Shown in pieces: positions 55,965-64,000 of a stretch of 64,000 nt of DNA (positions within the stretch are counted from its first letter, which is position 1; each line of letters opens with the position of its first letter). Below the pieces are notes generated by a model that did no database searches, was not told where the DNA came from, and saw only the letters and a program-made list of their open reading frames with translations. This stretch comes from Eunapius fragilis (lineage: Eukaryota; Porifera; Demospongiae; Spongillida; Spongillidae), in NCBI GenBank assembly GCA_963681505.1, contig OY811974.1, forward strand, positions 3,955,271-4,019,270, given 5' to 3'. Position numbers and translations under genes: made by a program.

Positions 55965-57223
55965 GCACTGATGTCAAACAACTTGCCGAAATTGCTCACA
56001 CTCAACCTCAGGCTGCTTATGCAGCATACATTCATGGGCTCTCGAGACTTTGGTTGTTTCTCTTGCGCACTGTTCCTGATATGAAAGACTTGTTACAGCC
56101 TTTGGAGGACTCAATTCATCAGTTTCTCATCCCTACTACAACAGGTCGCCCCCCATGCTCAAAACTAGAGAGAGAGTTGCTTGCCTTGCCAGTTAGACTT
56201 CGTGGCATGGGGATTTAAAATTCTACGACATGCTCTTCTCAATATTTTAACTCATCCAAACAACTAACATCTCCGCTGGTTGCACTAATCATTTCACAAG
56301 AGGACAAACTTCCCTCTGCTGGTGCCACATTATCTGAAACAAGAAAATCTATTCACTCAGAAAATAGAAAACTACAAAATGCCCTTGCTGATTGCATATA
56401 TGACAACCTATCTGCTAAGCAGCAACGACTGGTTGATCTTGGTAGGGAAAAAGGTGCATCCTCATGGTTATCTGTACTTCCTTTGGACGAGTTTGGTTTC
56501 TCTCTGCATAAGGGTGAATTTCGAGATGCACTTTGTTTGAGGTATGGCTCCAGGAGTCTCCCAAATGTGTCATCATCTTGTACCTGTGGTATGTCATTCT
56601 CTGCTGACCATGCAATGACGTGCAACTTGGGCGGATTTTCAACAATTCGCCATAATGAGATACAATCTATCTCACTGCTTCCTTGTTATCAGAAGCATGC
56701 CATAATGTTGCCATTGAACCTCACAACCATTGAAAGGTGAAGGCTTTCACCACAAATCTGCCAACACTGATGAGAATTCACGTCTCGATATACGTGCCAG
56801 GGGTTTTGGAATCGTGGTCAGCATGCTTACTTTGATGTAAGGGTTTTCCACATTCATGCTCCAAGCTACCGTTCCATGGACTTGCCAGCAATATACCACA
56901 GACAAGAATCGGAAAAAAAGCGACAATATAGTCAACGGGTGAAAGAGGTTGAGCATGGGGTCTTTACACCACTGGTTTTTAGTACAACAGGAGGAATGGC
57001 TCGTGAGTGTTCAACATTTTACAGGCGTTTGGCAGACATGATTTCCATCAAGCAGGACAAGCTGTATTCTCTTGTAGTTAGCTGGCTACGCACTGGACTC
57101 TCTTATGCTTCCCTTCGTGCTGCTGTTCTGTGCATTCGTGGAAGCAGGTCATCACATCACCCTATTTATGAACATGACCTTACCCTTGCCACTGTTGAGG
57201 GTAAGATAACATCCTCAGTCTAA
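55965..57223 (+). pseudogene. 3' part of a second non-LTR-like retroelement lineage
   Basis: Reading across a few frame breaks, 55980-56220 encodes LAEIAHTQPQAAYAAYIHGL and LLALPVRLRGMGI. Then 56340-56700 has ASSWLSVLPLDEFGF, FRDALCLRYG, a CTCG...H...C cluster and IRHNEI, and 56780-57223 has YFDVRVFHIHAPSYRS, EHGVFTPLVFSTTGGM and LRGSRSS-like sequence (here CIRGSRSS). This C-terminal layout is widespread in marine-invertebrate RT proteins and again suggests a PD-(D/E)XK endonuclease. It is a different lineage from 23679-26639. Confidence 0.7.
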
Positions 57224-58290
57224 AAATCTATCAGTAACACTTTTGTTTTTTATGCATTGTTTTGTACATTATGTGGATTATTGTATTTGGATTTATTCAT
57301 TAAATATGTTTAAAAGATGGTTATGGTTGTTTTTTTAATTTGCGAGGCCATTGTACAAACATTGCTACAAAGAAAATGGCTACAACAAGCATCCTGAAGG
57401 AAATGTGACATCTTGTAATGGTTGAAATTGCTGATATTTCTAATTTTGAAATACGTCTAGCCAGTCTTATGATACCTGACAATGCATGCAGTGTACAAAA
57501 AGCAACAATATATATATATATACAATGTACATGTATGCTGCTGTAAGTCATAGTGAGTACCTGCTGTTGCAGAGATGACCTTTGAGAGCAATATGGTTGT
57601 TTATTCCCTGAAACCTTAGGTGAATGTTCTTGAACAGGATGTATTCTTTTGACTGCTGAATTATCATTCTGCACCAGGGATAAATACACTCACATACATG
57701 TACACGCCATGGAAATGATATAAGTACATAATGGGCACCATACATGTATACATGTAAACTTAATGATGTCAAGAAATGACGGACATTTAATTACTTGCAA
57801 TCTACGTCTGATCTGGTGACATGAATTATTATTCATTGCCTTTTCTGATCACATTTACGTTCAACGATAATGTTTTTGCTGAGTTATGTAATCACATCGT
57901 TATTTTTCTTCACAAGACTATTTAATTAGTGCACAAATGGCATCATGTGCACTGCAGGGTGGATATGATGATGTTAGCAATTCAAAACAGAAAGAGGGAT
58001 ATTATAACAATTTTGTATCCAGTGTGATGTGTAAAAGAATCAGATGTCGTATGAAATATTTAAAAACAGCTTGAGAATTAACAGCACAACTAAAGGAAAA
58101 ATTGCATGCAATAAAACTTTACAATTTATGTTATGGCGTTCCCTGGTTATATGAAAACTCTCTTGGACACCCCTTCTGAGTTGATTCTATTATCAACAGA
58201 GTGCTTAATTGAACTAGCCATTTGCCACACTGCCACTCAAACATAAACTTCTCAATAATGAATCATCAAATTACTTGGTGCTGTTAATGG
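57224..58290. other. No gene recognised
   Basis: AT-rich, with a short AT run at 57510-57525. Nothing else is apparent. Confidence 0.4.
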
Positions 58291-58938
58291 AAAGCAGATG
58301 TCACATTCATTCTTATTACAGAGGATAACTGTGGAAGTACAGAGGCATGATGCTGCTTGTGGTAATCGTAACGTCACTAATCTAAGACCTTTTGTTTTAA
58401 TAAATTGGTATGAATTAAATTCTGATATGCAAGCTTCGTCCTTTTCTTTTCTATATGCCCTGCTATCACAGACACGTCAACTCTCACAGTTTATTTTTGA
58501 GTTGCACGAATTTGGCATCCATATCTCACGAACTAAAGACAGCATCTCACGAGCAACTTATGATGAAAAGATTGTAGTCATCAATCAACAATCTTAAACT
58601 GCAACTTTTAAATATACAAACAATAAAGAAATGATAATAGTATATGGTGTAACAATAGTGATATTTATTTTAAATTTTAAAAAGGGACTTAACTTAGCAC
58701 ATATTATAAAAATTTTCTAGGAAGAAGCGTCAAAGTTGACATGTGTAATTAATCTAACTCCATGATTGACAGTCTAATTTCTAGTGCATAAGAAAGAAGT
58801 TGTAGATGACATAGGTGTCTATAAGAAAATGAAATAATTTGAAAACTTGAAAAATATGCGCTAGGAGCCTTTTCGCTGCCACAATACCATAAATTCATTA
58901 TGAACATGTAAGTCAACAACACTGAAACTAGAACCCTG

Positions 58939-59425
58939 ATCACACTCCCGATCTAGGACATAACTCTGACCTAGTTAGAATGGCTTTTGCATTGGACTGG
59001 ATCAGGATAAACCTCAGCCTGACGTAAAGATCACAAAGTACTTTAGACTTTGGAGAGTTGGTTATGCCATGCCAAAAAAAAAGATAAAGCATTACATGCT
59101 TCAACACCCCAAGCACCATAAGATACAACAGCAAGGGGGACACACGTCCAGCCAAGTTCAGTGTATTTAGCATCATTGTCCTCATTTCTGCTGCCCTGGC
59201 AGGTAAATTACTGTGATATCAAATGCTGCTGAGCCCTTTATACTCCAAGTAGTCACAAGGATATCAGACAAACAGTTTGGAGTCATTCCGAGCCCAAGCC
59301 ACTTCCAGCTTCCAGATATGGAGGCGAAGCACTTGCATTGTGCAGAGGTTGTGACATGTGGTGACATCTCCTCCCCGTTTACATGTGGTGCTATGACCTT
59401 TTCAATTATATTGTGTTCGTAGGTA
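58939..59425 (-). pseudogene. Decayed C-terminus of an RLE-type RT
   Basis: On the minus strand, LSDILVTTWSIKGSAAFDIT matches the PADVLVDAW...AAFDVT endonuclease segment of the 23679-26639 protein, and further on SPKSKVLCDLYVRLRF and AKAILTRSELCPRSG match its last about 35 residues. Frames are broken. It covers only the 3' end, as expected for a 5'-truncated non-LTR insertion. Confidence 0.7.
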
Positions 59426-59470
59426 TGTGTGTGTGAGTATTGTGTGTACATGTATACGTTATTCTGTTTC

Positions 59471-61640
59471 AGAGACGCCAACTCTCACACGGGCTTAAAC
59501 CTCACATTCACATGCCCAATCAACATTGTCTCACGCCCAACCAGGAAAAATAAATAAAATCATTCGTAAAACCTGCACAAGTTACACTGGAGAAATTGAA
59601 CATTCACACGTATAGTATTAATTTACAAGTTTAGTGTTTGCGATCATGAAGCGCTTGCTATCACTTACTTATGGCAGTCGAAAGATCAGAAATAGCTTCC
59701 ACAATTAACTTGGTTTTGGATGCCGATGACCATGAAGACAACTCAGGACCATCGGCATCAAAGAAACTGAAAGCATCAGCAAATCCATCGGTGCAGAAAC
59801 GTACCGCACTAAATTCCACCAAGACTGGGCAAAGCTTTACCACTTAGAGCAAGAAGTGAAAGATAACCCATACAAGTTTCAATGCAATGTCTGTATGTGC
59901 CAGGTTGCGTGCAATCATCAAGGGAAGCATGATATTGAAAGACACATTGAGAAGCAATGCACGAGGCTAATGCAAAGCAGACGAAAGGTCAAACAACCGT
60001 GGGATTTCATCTAGAATCAAGCCCTATTAGTGAGCAGGTCACCAGTGCAGAAGTTAAAGTGGCTCATATGCTAGCTCAGCACAATATACCTTTATCCTTA
60101 CTGACACCACTATTTCATGACATCTTTCCAGACAGTGACATTGCAAAGAATTTCTCCTCCAGGAGAACAAAAACTGCATGCATCCTAAATGGTGCTACTG
60201 CACCTGTACTTCAACAAAATCTAGAGGAGACACCATGATTTACACTTTCTATCGATGGCTCCACGACACAGGTGTGGAAATCATGAACCCTTTAACTGTG
60301 AGGATATTTAATGCTGAATATGGTATGGTGCACCATACATGTAGTTTTTGGATATGTGTATGTCCTCCCAGTCAACTGCTGATGGAATAAAATAGAAGAA
60401 GCTCTGCAAAAGCATGAAATTCCGTGGCGGAATTGTGTAGGAGTTAGTGTTGATAACACTTTGGTAAAATATGGGTTGCAATAATAACTCAAAGCTACCA
60501 TTTATGTCATGATGCCACAATACAGCAGGAAAAGCAAGCAATGCATTTGAAGAAGTGAGTACATAGGGCTGCATGGGTCTGTTAGAATAACTAACTCTAC
60601 ATCCCTTTCATGCGTATAGGTGTCTGGATTTAATGTTGGGGATTTAGCATTTGACTTATTATATTGGTTTGAAAAATGTACTAATACTAAAAGAAAGACA
60701 TTATTGTCTGATGAGTACTGCAACTTCTGTGATATAATGAAACATGTGAACACCAGATGGCTTAGCCATTTACAGAGTTCTGCAACAGTATGATGCATTG
60801 AAAAACTACTTTATTTCCCAAGGTTAGTTACTGCAATATACATGTATACCATTACATACTTGTCTTTATCTTTATAGATGACAAATCCCCAAGATTCATT
60901 CTGATTTTATGAAACCAATGACTGAAATCTTCCTCCTCTTTTATGAGGCAATACTGCAAACAATTGATGACTTTAGTGAGTTAAAGCACAGTGATGCAAG
61001 AGACCAGCTTCCAGGTAATATATACTTTACCATGCACTGACAAATATTTAAGTGTACTTCTCTTTCATAATTGCATAAACATTATAAGACCATACTATCT
61101 TCATTGGTATCACTACAAGAACAGCTGTAAATAAGCTACTGGGGGATGGAGTCATCAGTACACAAGATGAGAAATCCTATTTCAAAAAGTGTGCGAGCAT
61201 TCTATGTCACAGCAATGAATTTACACAACTATCCATCAAAGATCCAGTGCTCTTCCATGCCATGTTCCTGAATTATGAGTCAAATGATGATACATTTTCA
61301 CAGGTGGAATACTTTGTCCAATAGTAGGCCCATAACATCATTGAATAATATGTAGTCCATTGATTTACATTAGGTTTAGAGAATTGCCACCGTTTGCATC
61401 AGGAAGACTGCAGTCCCTGATGAAGACGAACATACCATAAAATGAACATTGTTTGGCATCATCTCTCCAATTTAAAGGCACCTGATGGAAATCTACCTTT
61501 CAGCCAACTTTGCAAGATTGCCAAATTAGTTTTAGTTCTTCCCCATTCTAACGAACAACGCATATTCTCCATGGTCAGGAAAAAAAGACCTCGTTTAGGC
61601 CCATTTTGGATCCAAAGGGAACTTTATCGAGCATCTTAAC
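59471..61640 (+). pseudogene. Decayed hAT-like transposase
   Basis: A CAGAGACGCCAACTCTCAC at 59471 looks like a hAT-type tip. Downstream there are CNVCMCQV with HHxxH-like residues (BED-type zinc finger) near 59890, then HNIPLSLLTPLFHDIFPDSD and RRTKTACIL at 60080-60180. Near 61555, NEQRIFSMVRKKRP followed by LGPFW fits the hAT C-terminal dimerisation motif. Many stops intervene. A right-hand tip was not found. Confidence 0.5.
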
Positions 61641-62330
61641 AGTTAAATTAGCTACCAATGAAGAATCGCATCGATATGCACCGTCCAAAGAACTACTGCA
61701 GAAAGCAAAACTGCTACATTAGAGAACTTCTAATCAGTGAAGTAGTAATGATCATCTGTTTGTAAGAATTTGGTCATGCATAGTAGCACACATCGCTATA
61801 AATATACTATTTTTAGTATCTCACTATCATGAGAGATAAGGCCACTCCATTAAGATTCCTTGTTTCCCATTTCCCGTCTGCATCATTAATTGGTACTGCA
61901 CGCTTTCGTTCATTATTACATCCCATGATAAGGTTACTTCATTGTATTATTAAAAATGGCTATCTTGAACATATCAGTTTACAAAAACTACTATCCTCCG
62001 TGGAATATAGTATGTGCCAGTGAATCAGAACATTCCTTTTGTGATTTTTTTGAACAATCGCTTCGACCACGCATTCCAAGCACATTTATAGTGTCATTGA
62101 TAATGGTTAAAACGGAGGTGGGCACCAGCAAGGATAAACTGGACTTGGTGGACTTGAACTCGAGTTGTTGAGTCATTTGGTAGGTTTGTTAAACATTCTG
62201 TACGAAAAAGGAGCTATCACCTTGTCCAGTTAAGAGTCATGTAAAAAGAAATGCCTTTGAAGTCCTCATGGACTCTCAACGATCACTATAAATCTGTAGA
62301 AGAAAGACAGGTTATATAACAATATACTGC
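61641..62330. other. No gene recognised
   Basis: Short frames only. AACATTCTGTACGAAAAAG near 62192 recalls the AAGTAATAAAAACATTC MITE end but is isolated. Confidence 0.35.
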
Positions 62331-63625
62331 ACTTGCTAGAGTTCAAAAGGCTGCAGTTGGAGTGCAGTGAAGTCCATTGTTTTGGTCATAGACTAGTGAG
62401 AGCTTTGTGTGAAACACTCTGGTACATTGATGGGCACCATGAAGTATTTAGCCAGAGGTCTACATCTATTCCAGGTATTTCTAAGCCCTTCCAGGACTAC
62501 AACTGCCCAGAAAAACAAAACACAGGAAACATCAACTGGGAAATCTGGCTAGTGATCAACTTCATCATCTGGCAAGCGAATTGCTTACTCTTCTTCAAGC
62601 TAATCCTTGGGAGAGGGAATATCAGTGTGAGTTCAAGAGTGATGTTGCAAGTCTTGTCCAATCGTTGGTTGGATATACTGAGTAGCTATCTCCAAAAAAC
62701 ATGCATATGAAACTTCATCATGTTTCAGCAACACCAGTCCATGAGTTGTCAAGTAATCTTAGACTAAAATATATTCCAGCATCCATTATCACTCAAACAT
62801 CAATATCAATTATTAAGATTGAGGAATCAAAGCATGCTAACTCCAATTTTGAGTACATGTCAATCTCTGATGTACTACCTTCACTCAAAGGCATCGTACC
62901 ATTGAAAGTTTGACATCAGGCGGTCTTAAATTTCCTTGTGTTCTACTTGTTTACTCACCTGGAAGCGACGGTGGCAGCCTGCACTTCCTCTGGAAATTTC
63001 CATTTAATTGTGATATGACTACTGTATTTGAGCAGAGTCAGGTTGTAATTGAAAATGTTAGAGCACTTATTCCTCATTATCACACCAGTGCCACGCACGC
63101 AGCAATGTTTGAAAAGTTCGGCCAGGTTTCGACTTAAAAAAAAACAATCTTCTCTGCGCTACTACTAAAGGGAACTAACAGGGGAGGAATCAGCTGCATC
63201 TACTACACAGGAAGCAGATGTTGACAAGAGAATTGACATGGAAGATCCCAATATGCTTCCTGATCTCAGAGAACTAAATACTGGACGATCTGCAAAGTTC
63301 AACACATTTTGGGAGTGTGTGCAAAGTTTCTGAATGAAGATGTAGGTGGTGGAGTGGATGATAGAAGGCATGGTCAGAATTTCCCTACACTATGTAGTGG
63401 GCAATTTAGGATGAAGTTCATGATACAACAAAGGCAATGGAGGCATTGACAGGTTGATGCTCACTATGCAGCAGCAATATTCCGTTACATGCGTGAATAT
63501 GCACTGATGTAGGATTATGTTTGAGCATTTGTCTGTCTGGATGACAAGCACAAAATCAAAATAGGTGAGCCCAGTTGCCCAGTAGCTGCAGCAGAAAGAG
63601 GCCGCAGAGATTTTGATTGGTATTT
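62331..63625 (+). pseudogene. Decayed repetitive ORF of unknown function
   Basis: Readable pieces in changing frames are YIDGHHEVFSQRSTSIP (62420), LASELLTLLQANPWERECEF (62570), DLRELNTGRSAKFNTFWE (63260), FRYMREYAL (63490) and VCLDDKHKIKIGEP with AAAERGRR (63530-63605). The last resembles a large ORF family repeated in marine invertebrate genomes with a DDKH motif. I cannot assign a function. Stops and shifts are frequent. Confidence 0.4.
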
Positions 63626-63777
63626 AATATTTATATTAATAACGAATACTAGTAATGAAAATGAATAATGCATGATGTATTGAAGTGGGAAACAAGGAAT
63701 CTTATTGCAGTGGCCTAATGGGACTCGTTACGTGCGGTGGTACCTGGCTGTCCAGGCCTTTAGCGGCCATCGCAAGG

Positions 63778-63802
63778 GCCCCCCCCCCCCCCCCCCCCCC
63801 CC
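63778..63802 (+). repeat. C tract
   Basis: About 25 consecutive C after GGG. It interrupts otherwise unremarkable sequence; its length may be uncertain. Confidence 0.85.
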
Positions 63803-64000
63803 AAGCGTGCGAAAAACGCTAATTTTTGTCCGCCTTGGAAGGTATGCATCTCTGCTGTTTTTATATCTCACGGTATATCTCGCACAAATATATAACTAAT
63901 CTCACGTAATAAAACAGATCAACCACACTAATATAAGTTCACGTGTCTGCTAATATGGCCAGAGAAAGCAAACTAATTTAAACAATTTTAAATTATTGCC

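Overview
The window looks like nuclear DNA of a marine invertebrate, most likely a demosponge. It is AT-rich, it has a host gene with short exons (48-130 bp) separated in places by 54-74 bp introns, and it is packed with many transposon families. The species call is inference, because nothing in the sequence names the organism. I see no bacterial genes, tRNA, rRNA or CRISPR.

Region 1 (1-22411) is an array of giant foldback elements. Element A1 (cut by the window edge, ends 7100), element B (7148-15208) and element A' (15217-22411) lie back to back, and each is a palindrome of roughly 7-8 kb. A1 and A' are almost identical direct copies about 15.5 kb apart. All three end in GGGACAGTTCACGCGAAA or a close variant. 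They carry many long CA/TG tracts and, in A, a central minisatellite that reverses orientation at the axis. I find no convincing protein gene in them.

Region 2 (22446-49750) holds a host gene on the minus strand. Splice-consistent exons from 47965 down to 22737 give an N-terminal coiled coil and then a ubiquitin-specific protease (USP) catalytic domain with Cys box, QQD box, zinc-ribbon CxxC and His box. Two parts are not accounted for: one short internal exon, and everything after the His box, which should lie left of 22737 where the foldback array sits. The gene's introns host an intact 986-codon reverse transcriptase with a restriction-like endonuclease (23679-26639), a young Ty3/Gypsy-type element whose integrase precedes its reverse transcriptase (30299-35114, 224-bp LTRs, CTGAA duplication), and several small inverted-repeat elements. 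One of these families begins with the same GGGACAGT as the giant foldbacks.

Region 3 (49756-64000) is a graveyard of plus- and minus-strand transposon remnants. It contains a decayed Gypsy element with 120-128 bp LTRs, three decayed non-LTR retrotransposon 3' parts, a decayed hAT-like transposase and a decayed repetitive ORF of unknown function.

The two main results are the nested giant palindromes and the coiled-coil USP gene interrupted by them. The Gypsy element with Copia-like domain order is the clearest unusual mobile element.
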